Assembly (NCBI GenBank): GCA_006383075.2
Contig: SMNH02000003.1
Coordinates: 598,414 to 662,413, forward strand
Reading direction: 5' to 3'
DNA: 64,000 bases
DNA from: Kordia sp. TARA_039_SRF
GTDB taxonomy: Bacteria > Bacteroidota > Bacteroidia > Flavobacteriales > Flavobacteriaceae
In this document: positions 27,614 to 35,893 of the stretch, in pieces
Numbering within the stretch: position 1 is the first letter of the stretch
Layout: every line of letters begins with the position of its first letter
The notes under the pieces: model-generated
What the model was told of the DNA's origin: nothing
Database searches by the model: none
The model's input: only the letters and a program-made list of their open reading frames with translations
Position numbers and translations under genes: made by a program

Positions 27614-29317
27614 ATGAAATTTTTGTTTTCTAGATTTTTAGCATGCTTCTTATTTTTATGCTGTTTTTCAATTCTACATGCGCAGGAACTTCCTGATGAT
27701 GCTTCTTTGGAAGACACGTATGACTTTATCATTAAACATAAATATTCCAATCCAGAATTGGCAAAAAAGTATGCTGAAATCCTTGTCGCAAAAAGTAAGG
27801 TTCAAAAAGATAGTATTCTACTCTACAAGGGATATATTCAATGCTGCAAAATTGCCAACATTGAAGGAAATTATGAACTGGCTATTCAACAATGTGATTC
27901 CGCAATTACAACTGCAATATTACTAAAAAACAAAATTTTCTTAGCAGAGTCCTATCTTGCCAAAGGAAATGCTATTGTATATCTTGGAGATAATAAAAAA
28001 GCACTAAACAACTATACAAATGTATTGAACATTGCTAAGCAAATGAAGGCTTTGGAGTATGAAATATCAGCCCAAGCTAATATTGCCAAGATTAAAAGAC
28101 GTATGGGTTTTCATGAAGAAGCCCTTTCTATTTATAAAAATAATGTGCTTGTTGCAGAGCAACACAATCTTGATAATAAAATGTTTCTTATCAATTCATA
28201 TATGGGCGTTGGTGGTACGTTTTTACGCTTACATAAACCCGATTCTACGTTGAAATATGCTGAAATAGGTTTGCAAAAAAGTTTGGCAATTAACGACATG
28301 GAAGGTGTCAGCTATTTTTATATTGATATTGGTATTGCCCATTTTATCAAAGGAAATTTTGAAACTGCCATTGATTATCTAAAGAAAGCTGAAAAGATTA
28401 CCAAAGGACTGAACAACCAAAATCGCTTGACCGAAATCTATTATTATATTGGGAAATCGTATTTTGAAATGAAGCAATATGATAAAGCAATTTCGTTTTT
28501 ACAATTGGTAGAGAGCATCGTAGAAGAAAAAAATACACACAAGAACGTCACTTTTAATCCGCCAGAGTTATTGGGAACGTATTTGACACTTTCCAACGCG
28601 TACGAAGAAACAAAGCAACAGCATTTACAGTTGGAATACACCGCAAAATATTTAAAATTAAAAGACGCCAACGAAGATGATGATATTGAAGTGTTAAAAG
28701 AATTATACGAAACAGCACGAAAAAAAAATACCTCGTTAACTTCGCTTACGTCAGAATTAAAAAATAGCCTTATCTACGTTATTTTATTTAGTGTTTTTGC
28801 GATTGGATTATGTGCTTTTTTACTATTCAAATTTTTAAAAGCAAAAAAGCAGAACAAAGTTATTTTTGAGAAATTAGTTGCAGAAATTGAGAATAAAAAA
28901 GAATCGAAAGCGACACCTGAATTCAATATTGAAGATGCGAAAGTGGAAGCTATTTTAGAGCGTTTGGACAAACTGGAAGACACGCTATTTTTCTTAAACA
29001 GTAATTGTACGTTGCAAAGTGTGGCGAAAAAATTAAAAACAAATACTAACTATTTATCAAAAATCATCAATAAGTACAAGCAGCAAAAGTTTAATGAATA
29101 TGTAAACAATTTGCGTATTCAATATGTATTGCAACGATTGAAAGAAGATCCGAAATTTCGAAACTATTCCATTAAGCATATTGCAGAAGAAATTGGCTAT
29201 AAAAGCACCAATTCGTTCACAAAATATTTTAAAGCTTCCACCAAACTGTATCCATCGTATTACATTAAGAATTTGGGAAATACCCAAGAAAATACTACCT
29301 CAAATTCGAAAATTTGA
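27614..29317 (+). CDS. Membrane-spanning TPR / AraC-type transcriptional regulator
   Basis: A 567-residue one-component regulator. A signal peptide (1-23, ending LHAQ) is followed by about 340 residues of TPR-like helices (for example KALNNYTNVLNIAKQ, ALSIYKNNVLVAEQH, YKSYFEMKQYDKAISFLQ-type units) in the periplasm. One transmembrane helix lies at about 389-412 (IYVILFSVFAIGLCAFLLF). The cytoplasmic C-terminus is an AraC HTH pair: SVAKKLKTNTNYLSKIIN and IKHIAEEIGYKSTNSFTKYF. This class in Flavobacteriaceae senses periplasmic signals. Directly downstream, on the same strand, are three precursor peptides, so it probably controls peptide production or response. Confidence 0.88.
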   Translation: MKFLFSRFLACFLFLCCFSILHAQELPDDASLEDTYDFIIKHKYSNPELAKKYAEILVAKSKVQKDSILLYKGYIQCCKIANIEGNYELAIQQCDSAITTAILLKNKIFLAESYLAKGNAIVYLGDNKKALNNYTNVLNIAKQMKALEYEISAQANIAKIKRRMGFHEEALSIYKNNVLVAEQHNLDNKMFLINSYMGVGGTFLRLHKPDSTLKYAEIGLQKSLAINDMEGVSYFYIDIGIAHFIKGNFETAIDYLKKAEKITKGLNNQNRLTEIYYYIGKSYFEMKQYDKAISFLQLVESIVEEKNTHKNVTFNPPELLGTYLTLSNAYEETKQQHLQLEYTAKYLKLKDANEDDDIEVLKELYETARKKNTSLTSLTSELKNSLIYVILFSVFAIGLCAFLLFKFLKAKKQNKVIFEKLVAEIENKKESKATPEFNIEDAKVEAILERLDKLEDTLFFLNSNCTLQSVAKKLKTNTNYLSKIINKYKQQKFNEYVNNLRIQYVLQRLKEDPKFRNYSIKHIAEEIGYKSTNSFTKYFKASTKLYPSYYIKNLGNTQENTTSNSKI

Positions 29318-29396
29318 GGTTTGTCTGGAATCATTTTTTACCTACTCGCTAATAAATAATTTATCTTTCAAATAATAATCAACTAAAAAACTAATT

Positions 29397-29564
29397 ATGA
29401 AAGTAAAGCGTTTAGAAAAAATGCAATTAAAAAAAGAAACTATTTCCCTAATCAATCAAAGAATTTCCGCACAACTGAAAGGTGGAACGCGCACAGACAG
29501 TACTTCAGATTTGAATGGAACGACAGGTATAGAAACGCATTGTGCAGATGTTGTTTGTTATTAA
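29397..29564 (+). CDS. GG-leader precursor peptide 2
   Basis: A 55-residue peptide too short for the ORF track. Leader: MKVKRLEKMQLKKETISLIN followed by QRISAQLKGG, with the L-x-K-x-x-I-S-x-I pattern and terminal GG. The predicted core is 25 residues, rich in Thr/Ser (TRTDSTSDLNGTTGIETHC) with two Cys. It starts about 80 bp after the TPR-AraC gene. A strong terminator hairpin lies about 20 bp after its stop. Maturation to a lanthipeptide is inferred. Confidence 0.75.
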   Translation: MKVKRLEKMQLKKETISLINQRISAQLKGGTRTDSTSDLNGTTGIETHCADVVCY

Positions 29565-29585
29565 AAAAATAGAAAACTTAGTAGT

Positions 29586-29613
29586 AAAATCGGGAATCAA
29601 CACTCCCGATTTT
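29586..29613 (+). terminator. Terminator after precursor peptide 2
   Basis: AAAATCGGGA and TCCCGATTTT form a perfect 10-bp stem, followed by a run of T. It separates peptide 2 from peptides 3 and 4, which would therefore have their own promoter. Confidence 0.85.
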
Positions 29614-29695
29614 TTTATGTCTTTTCATTACTAATTCGTTTAAAAAAAGTCTTCCCTCAAATCCTCTAAATTTTGAAGCTATTGCGGTATCGTTC

Positions 29696-29727
29696 TTTGT
29701 TTTCGTTCTTTATGAATCCTACATTGT
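29696..29727 (+). promoter_or_regulatory. Possible promoter of peptides 3 and 4
   Basis: TTTG and TACATTGT are 20 bases apart, as in the Bacteroidota consensus, and lie 36 bp upstream of peptide 3. TACATTGT departs from TAnnTTTG at two positions, so this is only a candidate. The terminator upstream argues that some promoter must be here. Confidence 0.3.
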
Positions 29728-29762
29728 AACTGATAAATTATTAACAACCATAATATTTAAGT

Positions 29763-29918
29763 ATGAAAACTCAAAAAAGAAAATCATTAAAGCTTGTAAA
29801 AGCATCAATCGCTAGTTTGGAAACTAAAACATCACAAGAAATTGTAGGTGGAGTTACAAGAATTGGAGATTGCCAAAGTAGAACATCTTTGTGTATCACT
29901 TCATGCCATGCACACTAA
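29763..29918 (+). CDS. GG-leader precursor peptide 3 (pair with peptide 4)
   Basis: A 51-residue peptide missed by the ORF track. Leader MKTQKRKSLKLVKASIASLE, ending EIVGG, then a 21-residue core VTRIGDCQSRTSLCITSCHA plus a final His, with three Cys and several Ser/Thr placed as in Cys/Ser/Thr ring-forming cores. Leader and core tail are almost identical to peptide 4, 31 bp downstream, so a tandem duplication with a diverged middle is likely. No modification enzyme is nearby. Confidence 0.75.
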   Translation: MKTQKRKSLKLVKASIASLETKTSQEIVGGVTRIGDCQSRTSLCITSCHAH

Positions 29919-29949
29919 ACCGAATCACCAACCTATTAAAATGTAAACC

Positions 29950-30093
29950 ATGAAAACTCAAAAAAGAAAATCATTAAAGTTTGTAAAAGCATCTATTGCA
30001 AGTTTAGAAACAACTGCAGTAAAAGGTATACAAGGAGGAAGAAACTATTCTTTACCTCGAACTTTATGTATCACTTCTTGTGTAGCACACTAG
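29950..30093 (+). CDS. GG-leader precursor peptide 4 (pair with peptide 3)
   Basis: A 47-residue peptide. The leader MKTQKRKSLKFVKASIASLE is identical to peptide 3 except for Phe/Leu at position 11. The core after GG is RNYSLPRTLCITSCVAH; it shares the LCITSCxAH end with peptide 3 but is shorter and has two Cys. A terminator hairpin follows about 25 bp after the stop. The conserved core tail suggests the end is the functional or ring-forming part. Confidence 0.75.
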   Translation: MKTQKRKSLKFVKASIASLETTAVKGIQGGRNYSLPRTLCITSCVAH

Positions 30094-30116
30094 TAAATAT
30101 TTTATTAGATTATGTT

Positions 30117-30148
30117 AAAGGCTCTTGTAAATTTTTATAGGAGTCTTT
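30117..30148 (+). terminator. Terminator after precursor peptide 4
   Basis: AAAGGCTC and GAGTCTTT pair with one G-U, followed by a T run. It lies between peptide 4 and the convergent aminotransferase gene. Confidence 0.6.
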
Positions 30149-30150
30149 TT

Positions 30151-31296
30151 TTATATCTTACACAAAATATCAGCAGCTTTCGCTAGCGTTTCTTCAGTTT
30201 TAGCAAAGCAGAAACGAAGCAATTTATGATCTTCGTTGTTGGTGTTGAAAACCGATAACGGAATGGACGCAATTTTGTGTTCTTTAGTCAAGCGTTTGGC
30301 GAATTCCACATCCGATTCATCAGTGATATTTTCATAAGAAAGCACTTGAAAATACGTTCCTTCTGATGGTGTAAACGTAAATCGTGACGTTTTGATAGCT
30401 TCCAAAAAGAAATCGCGTTTTTGTTGAAAAAAGCTTGGTAATTGCAGATAGTTATCAGGATTTTGTAAATACGTTCCAATACCAATCTGCATCGGATGAT
30501 TGACCGAAAACACATTGAATTGATGTACTTTTTTAAACTCGTCCATCAATGCTTTTGGCGCTACACAATAGCCCATTTTCCAACCAGTATTGTGAAATGT
30601 TTTCCCAAAAGAAGCCGTGATAAAAGCTCGTTCTGCCAATTTTGGAAACAAGGCTGCACTTTGGTGTTGTGCATCATCAAAAATAATGTGTTCGTACACT
30701 TCATCGCTTAACAAAATGATATTGGTATTTTCTAAAATTGTGGACAATTCAAGCATATCTTGTTTTGACAATACCGTTCCGCTCGGATTGTGCGGCGTAT
30801 TAATAACCATCATTTTTGTTTTGGAAGTGATTTTAGTTCGCACTTCATCCCAATCTACCGTAAATTCTTTGCCTTGTAACTGAATTGGCACAATGTTTCC
30901 GCCATTGGCTTCTACGGCTGGCGCGTAACAATCGTACGCGGGTGTAAAAATAATTACCTCATCATCTGGACGCACAAAAGCACTGACAATGGTAAAAATA
31001 GCTTGCGTTGCTCCTGCTGTAACTACTATTTCTGTATCTGGATGATACTTTCGCTGATACAAATACTCCATTTTTTCTGCAATCGCTTCCCGCAATATCA
31101 AAGCGCCAGGCATCGGTGCGTATTGGTTATAATTTTCACGCAATGCCTGCTGCACCAAATCAATCAACACAGAATCTGAAGGAAAATTGGGAAAGCCTTG
31201 CGATAAATTAATCGCATTTTCTTTTGCCGCTAATTGACTCATTATGGTAAAAATTGTTGTTCCTACGTTGGGAAGTTTGGAAGTATGTTGGAGCAT
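30151..31296 (-). CDS. PLP-dependent aminotransferase, fold type I (methionine/kynurenine type)
   Basis: A 381-residue class I/II aminotransferase of the YbdL/KAT group. The PLP-binding Lys is probably Lys232 in SFGKTFHNTGWKMGY. Further family residues are NTPHNPSGT (about 166-174), the SDEVYEHI segment and a C-terminal Arg in LLRFCFAKTEE that holds the substrate carboxylate. The family uses methionine, aromatic amino acids or kynurenine with a 2-oxo acid; the precise substrate is not clear. Omega-amidases remove the ketoamide by-products of glutamine-dependent versions of this enzyme, and one is encoded 7 kb away. It is convergent with peptide 4. Confidence 0.88.
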   Translation of the reverse strand: MLQHTSKLPNVGTTIFTIMSQLAAKENAINLSQGFPNFPSDSVLIDLVQQALRENYNQYAPMPGALILREAIAEKMEYLYQRKYHPDTEIVVTAGATQAIFTIVSAFVRPDDEVIIFTPAYDCYAPAVEANGGNIVPIQLQGKEFTVDWDEVRTKITSKTKMMVINTPHNPSGTVLSKQDMLELSTILENTNIILLSDEVYEHIIFDDAQHQSAALFPKLAERAFITASFGKTFHNTGWKMGYCVAPKALMDEFKKVHQFNVFSVNHPMQIGIGTYLQNPDNYLQLPSFFQQKRDFFLEAIKTSRFTFTPSEGTYFQVLSYENITDESDVEFAKRLTKEHKIASIPLSVFNTNNEDHKLLRFCFAKTEETLAKAADILCKI

Positions 31297-31473
31297 TTTT
31301 TTCTGGGTTTTTGGTTTTGAGTGTTGGGTTTTGTTTTTTAGATTTTCTAAAATTCGTGATTTTACATGGCTTTTTGAAATGAAACGCTGAAAAATATAGG
31401 AATACGGGAAAGCCGTACTCTTTTTTAAAAAATAGTGCGTAGTATTATACTGAAAACCAAAAACTTATATCTC

Positions 31474-31674
31474 ATGAAAAAAAGAAAAATTACCGCATTG
31501 ACTTTACACAAAAAATCAATTTCCAACTTAACAAACCATGCAATTCGTGGAGGAGATGACAGCTCAACGTGTTTTACAGAATTAGACGCTTGCAATACCA
31601 AAGATGTCATTCGATGTCAAACAGGAGACGCCTGTCCAACAGTGTATGGCTGTCCTTCATTTGTGAGATGTTAA
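31474..31674 (+). CDS. GG-leader precursor peptide 5 (Cys-rich)
   Basis: A 66-residue peptide. The track starts at a GTG (31435), but the ATG at 31474 gives the leader MKKRKITALTLHKKSISNLT ending IRGG, in line with peptide 1. The predicted core is 39 residues with six Cys (TCF, DAC, RCQ, DACPT, GCPS, RC) and several Thr/Ser. Spacing of Cys and hydroxy residues would allow several thioether rings. It is separated from peptides 3 and 4 by the minus-strand aminotransferase. A large fold-back hairpin follows. Confidence 0.8.
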   Translation: MKKRKITALTLHKKSISNLTNHAIRGGDDSSTCFTELDACNTKDVIRCQTGDACPTVYGCPSFVRC

Positions 31675-31679
31675 ACATG

Positions 31680-31810
31680 GAGACTGTTTAAAAAGTTATT
31701 ACAAACATCATTCTGAGCTTGACTCAGAATCTCATCAAATTGATTTTCAACTGTTATGGGAAACCAAATCAAGTTTGGTTTGACGAAATCTGTATTTTTT
31801 AAACAGTCTC
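31680..31810 (+). terminator. Large fold-back hairpin after precursor peptide 5
   Basis: GAGACTGTTTAAAAA and TTTTTAAACAGTCTC are perfect 15-bp arms about 100 bases apart, starting 5 bp after the stop. Two smaller hairpins lie inside: ATTCTGAG/CTCAGAAT and AAACCAAA/TTTGGTTT. TTCTTTTTTT follows the outer arm. It may act as an oversized terminator or be a small mobile fold-back element; the inner ATTCTGAGCTTGAC block is a type IV REP-like repeat also found at 63848. Confidence 0.6.
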
Positions 31811-31835
31811 TTCTTTTTTTAAAGTGTATTTTATA

Positions 31836-32402
31836 TTAATTCTGATGCTTCTTCTCTAACATTTCAATAAGCAGTGTTTTAAGTACGTCATTTTCCACAT
31901 TGTGAATGTATACTTTTTGAAAATTGTCTCGGAAGCTTTGAATTTTTCGTAAATCGAGTCCTTTGTAGCGCATGTTGTTACTGACTTCGTTCCAAATCTC
32001 TAGCAATCTTCCTATTAATTTTCGATTGGTTTCAAACTGCGCATTGAGTTGTCCAAGTAAGCTTTTCGTATAACTTGAAAACAACGGCATTTTAGCAAGT
32101 TTCTGCATGGAAACGTTCATAAAGTGTTGAATTTCCACTTCGCTTTGAAATGAAAAAAAGCGATATCTATCTTCTGTTTTACACTTTTTACAAGCAACAA
32201 TGGCAAACGTATCTTTGATGATTTGGGTACAATCATAACTGGATTCGTAGTAAATCTCTAAACCCAAATTGGTATTAATCACCAATACTTCACTTTTCAT
32301 CAACTCTGTTAAAAAGTTTTTCAAAATAATCACTTGCTGATGTGAAATAATCAGTTGCTTCTTGTGATGTTTTTCGTTGATATGAAGATATTTTAAGCTC
32401 AT
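31836..32402 (-). CDS. Hypothetical protein (188 aa)
   Basis: No family recognised. The ORF track starts with TTG at 32444; the ATG at 32402 (MSLKYLHINEKHHKKQLIIS) is preferred because the extra 14 residues look random. The sequence is soluble and mostly helical with a CKKC motif (about residue 86-89). It carries no signal peptide or membrane helix. It is isolated on the minus strand, convergent with peptide 5 across the fold-back hairpin. Confidence 0.5.
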   Translation of the reverse strand: MSLKYLHINEKHHKKQLIISHQQVIILKNFLTELMKSEVLVINTNLGLEIYYESSYDCTQIIKDTFAIVACKKCKTEDRYRFFSFQSEVEIQHFMNVSMQKLAKMPLFSSYTKSLLGQLNAQFETNRKLIGRLLEIWNEVSNNMRYKGLDLRKIQSFRDNFQKVYIHNVENDVLKTLLIEMLEKKHQN

Positions 32403-32660
32403 GTACGCTAAGTCTGCTCTACAAGTTAACGTATTATGACCCAAAAAACTATTAAAATGAATTATTTGATATGATGTCAGTATTAGGAAAATCTATGTTA
32501 TGAATGATTTTCCTGTGAGTTTGATGCTGCTGTTACTTTGCAATTACACACCAAACTCATATTACTACGCACAATCAATTGGCGGATTTTCCACAACGTA
32601 CACGATTGAATTATCTAAAAAAATGCTGAATTTTACATCTTGATTCTTGAATCCAAAAAA

Positions 32661-34439
32661 CTATTCCACAATCTCCATTTTTTTGAGTAGAAACGAAGCG
32701 TTCATGTTGGTGCAAATTCCTTTTTTGAGTAGATAGCCGAAAAACAGTTCATCATTGATGATTTCTGCATCAAAGAAATAGTTTTTCACTTGATTGATTT
32801 CTTGTTCCAATTCACACAAACTTAAATCATGTGTCGCAATGATTCCTGCAGCGTTTTGTGAAGCGAGTTTTTGGACGATTTTCTTAGAACCCATCGCTTT
32901 GTCGTGACTGTTGGTTCCTTTTAAAATTTCGTCCAGAATGATAAAATACGTATCGTTTTCAATCTTGTCAACAATCATTTTTAAGCGTTGCAATTCTGAA
33001 AAGAAATACGAAGCGCCTTCTGCTAGCGAATCCGTAGTGCGCATACTCGTAATGAGTTTTATGGGCGAATAGATTGCTTCTTGAGCACAAATTGGCAATC
33101 CGACGTTCGACATCACAATACACAAAGAAACGGTTCGGAGAAACGTACTTTTCCCCGCCATGTTTGCGCCAGTAACGATGAAAAATTCGGCATTCCCAAT
33201 TGTGAAATCATTGTCTACACGATTGGCAGTTCGCAATAAAGGATGCCCTAATTGTATCGCTGTGATGACGTTATTGGCTGAAGTATCAATCGTTGGATAG
33301 TGAAATTGCGGATGATTGAACGCAAAATTTCCTAAGCTGTTGTACGCATCAAAAAAAGTCACCACTTCAAACCATTGCGCGACTTTTTGACTGTGCTTGT
33401 TAATCCAAATTTCTATTTGATACGACTTTGCAATATCCCACAATAAAAAACCATTTAAAAAGATACCGACCAAGATATTATTTCGATTATCGAGCGCGTC
33501 AATTCGTTTGGAAAAACCTTTGACTAACGTAGACGCTTTTTGCACATCGCTGTGAATGTTTTGCTGTTTTTCTTTGAGAAGTGTAGATGAAAATGTTTCT
33601 TCTTCAATACGTTGTAATAACTGTCCGTATTGCTGAAACGTGTCTTTTGCTTTGTTGGTATTGATTGATAAGCGGTTGATGCTTTTTAGAAATTTTCCTG
33701 TAATACCTAATCCCACAAAAAGCCAAAGTAATGCTGCTAAAAACGGTAAAATTTGCAAAGAAACTAAAGTGATGATTGCGATTGATATTCCCGAAAAAAT
33801 CATCGGTACGTAGCGAATTGCTTTTGGAATAAAGCTTTTATAACTGTGCAACCAATTCGTGATTTCTTTAGAAGTAGTTTCTACTTTTATCAACAACGCA
33901 ATGGCGGAAAAATGTTGTCGCCACGTAGCTTTTTGCGCCAATTCTTGTATCGCTTCTTGTCGTGCAGCAATATTAGAAATATCATTACTTGCTAGCAATT
34001 GTGCCAGTTTATTTTTTCCTTCTTTGGTGGTAGAACGATTCAAATATTGAAAAAACGAAGCATTCCCAAACAAATCAATGTCATAACTAAATTCGTGCGC
34101 CGCGTTGAGATATTCTTCGCCTGTAGGCAATTTAGATAAATCGCCATTTAGTACATCTATTTCTAACTGATTACACTGAATAAGTGCTTTGAGTTTGTTG
34201 CTTTTGTAGACCAAATCGGAGTGACGAAATACCAAAGCCAAAAAAATTGCCATTCCCGCCACAGCGGAAATGATAACATATGTCCATTGTCCGAAGAAAA
34301 AATAGATTAAAAAAGCAGTGCCTAAAAAAACAATCAAGCGAAGAAAGCTTGACTGATTGAGTTTTCGGCGTTGTGCTTTTAATTCGGCTTCAAATGTGGC
34401 TTTTTGGGTTGTATAAAAGGTTGTAGGGTCTTGCATCAT
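32661..34439 (-). CDS. MutS-like ATPase with membrane helices
   Basis: A ~592-residue protein of the MutS domain V family, not true mismatch-repair MutS because it lacks the mismatch-binding domain. The track start at 34463 is TTG; the ATGs at 34439/34436 (MMQDPTTF) are chosen. Two hydrophobic regions (about 30-70 and 205-245) may insert in the membrane. The C-terminal ATPase has Walker A TGANMAGKST, Walker B YFIILDEILKGTN and the MutS-type segment GIIATHDLSLCELE. Conserved in Flavobacteriia; its role is unknown. Confidence 0.8.
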   Translation of the reverse strand: MMQDPTTFYTTQKATFEAELKAQRRKLNQSSFLRLIVFLGTAFLIYFFFGQWTYVIISAVAGMAIFLALVFRHSDLVYKSNKLKALIQCNQLEIDVLNGDLSKLPTGEEYLNAAHEFSYDIDLFGNASFFQYLNRSTTKEGKNKLAQLLASNDISNIAARQEAIQELAQKATWRQHFSAIALLIKVETTSKEITNWLHSYKSFIPKAIRYVPMIFSGISIAIITLVSLQILPFLAALLWLFVGLGITGKFLKSINRLSINTNKAKDTFQQYGQLLQRIEEETFSSTLLKEKQQNIHSDVQKASTLVKGFSKRIDALDNRNNILVGIFLNGFLLWDIAKSYQIEIWINKHSQKVAQWFEVVTFFDAYNSLGNFAFNHPQFHYPTIDTSANNVITAIQLGHPLLRTANRVDNDFTIGNAEFFIVTGANMAGKSTFLRTVSLCIVMSNVGLPICAQEAIYSPIKLITSMRTTDSLAEGASYFFSELQRLKMIVDKIENDTYFIILDEILKGTNSHDKAMGSKKIVQKLASQNAAGIIATHDLSLCELEQEINQVKNYFFDAEIINDELFFGYLLKKGICTNMNASFLLKKMEIVE

Positions 34440-34580
34440 CAATCGCTTAAAAAATCGCTTCAATAAACGAAAAAAATTACAAACCCAATAACATTTTCAA
34501 GCCTTCGTGACGTTTCTTAGGAAAGTTTAACAGTTCTGTTTTTTTAGCTTTTTTTACTTCATCAAATCTTTAGCGAATAT

Positions 34581-35054
34581 TTATTTTGTCAATTGATAAA
34601 ACACTTCATTTGCTAATTCAATATTCCGTTCAGGTAAAAACACAAAATGTGGTCCTTCATAATGCGTAATTCCTAAAATACCATAGCGACGATGATATAA
34701 TACCTTAGAATAATTCTCTGACCTATACGTTGTAAAACCTTCTTTGTAAATCTGTTTATTCAAATATACTGGTGAATTTAAGGAAGTAAATTTATCAAAG
34801 ACAAAAATTAATTCTTTTGAGGATTTGTCATATGAAAACCTTAGGTCTTTTTTAGCATCTTTTAAATTCTTGTATGTATATTTTATAACAGAGTCATTCT
34901 CTTTGATTCCAAATTGGCATTCCATGATTGGCTTTGCAACATCCGTAAAATATACGAATTCATATCTTTTTTCATTTTTAGAGTCTAGATATTTTTTGGA
35001 GTCAGTGCAACCAACAAGCGTTAAAAAGACCGTAAGAATAATTATTTTTTTCAT
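34581..35054 (-). CDS. Hypothetical lipoprotein (157 aa)
   Basis: A 157-residue lipoprotein: signal MKKIIILTVFLT with lipobox LVGC (Cys16). The mature part is beta-rich and polar, with no domain I recognise. It is probably anchored in the outer or inner membrane facing the periplasm. It lies 117 bp before the MutS-like gene on the same strand. Confidence 0.65.
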   Translation of the reverse strand: MKKIIILTVFLTLVGCTDSKKYLDSKNEKRYEFVYFTDVAKPIMECQFGIKENDSVIKYTYKNLKDAKKDLRFSYDKSSKELIFVFDKFTSLNSPVYLNKQIYKEGFTTYRSENYSKVLYHRRYGILGITHYEGPHFVFLPERNIELANEVFYQLTK

Positions 35055-35163
35055 TTTTAAAAGATAAGATTATAGCTTGAATTGGTTTTGTATTTAAGCC
35101 TAAGAGAAAAGCAACTATTAGCTGAATTTTCTACTTTAAATATATCAAAATTTGAATCTTTTT

Positions 35164-35886
35164 TTATACTAAATTAATTTTCTGCAATAAATCGTCTTTG
35201 TATTTTTTCCCAATCGGAATGTTATGATTTAGAATGACAATAGTACTTTGATCTATTTGCTCTAAATAGTCAAGATTGACAATATAACTGCGATGTACAC
35301 GTACAAATTTTTTATTGAGTTTGGTGATAATTTTATTCAAGTTGCCGCGTATGAGGTGCTTTTGATTATTTACAAGCTGAATTTCTGCATATACATGCTC
35401 ACTTTTGATAAAGAGAATGTCTTCAAATTTGAGTTTTATAAAGATATTTTTCTCTTTTATGAAAAACGCATCTTTGATAATGAGTTCTTCTTCATTGACT
35501 TCTCCAATTCGCTTTGAGTAATTGTAAAGTGCAATTTCAATAGAAGAGTACAATTCATCTTTGGTAAACGGTTTTACTAGATATGCTGGCGGCATTACTT
35601 TTTTGGCTTGCGAAACCGTTAACGGATCTGAGTTAGACGTCAAAAATATAAAAGGAAAGTCGTAGTTTTTACGAATTTGCTCCGCCACATCAATTCCAGT
35701 TTTTTTTCCAGAAAGCTGAATGTCTAATATTGCCAAATCGGGTTTTTCGGCTTCAATTGCTTCGAGCGCTTCTGTGTAATTGATTACAGGTTCTAAGGCA
35801 TCATAGCCCAAATCGTCTAGCGTATCGCAAATGTGATCGGCAATGATGATTTCGTCTTCAACTACTAATATTTTTACTTTACTCAT
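35164..35886 (-). CDS. LytTR-family response regulator
   Basis: A 240-residue regulator. The receiver (1-120) has VVEDEIIIADHI, the phospho-acceptor Asp in LAILDIQLSGKKTGID, and Lys in PAYLVKPFTKDE. The DNA-binding LytTR domain (about 145-240) contains DILFIKSEHVYAEIQL and FVRVHRSYIVNLDYLEQI. It is the typical output partner of the kinase encoded just upstream: only 7 bp separate the genes, so they are one operon. Confidence 0.93.
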   Translation of the reverse strand: MSKVKILVVEDEIIIADHICDTLDDLGYDALEPVINYTEALEAIEAEKPDLAILDIQLSGKKTGIDVAEQIRKNYDFPFIFLTSNSDPLTVSQAKKVMPPAYLVKPFTKDELYSSIEIALYNYSKRIGEVNEEELIIKDAFFIKEKNIFIKLKFEDILFIKSEHVYAEIQLVNNQKHLIRGNLNKIITKLNKKFVRVHRSYIVNLDYLEQIDQSTIVILNHNIPIGKKYKDDLLQKINLV

Positions 35887-35893
35887 AACGTCA

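Noticed and set aside
24049-31674. A complete lanthipeptide cluster
   Set aside because: No LanB dehydratase, LanC cyclase, peptidase or exporter is present in the window; only precursors and regulators are seen.
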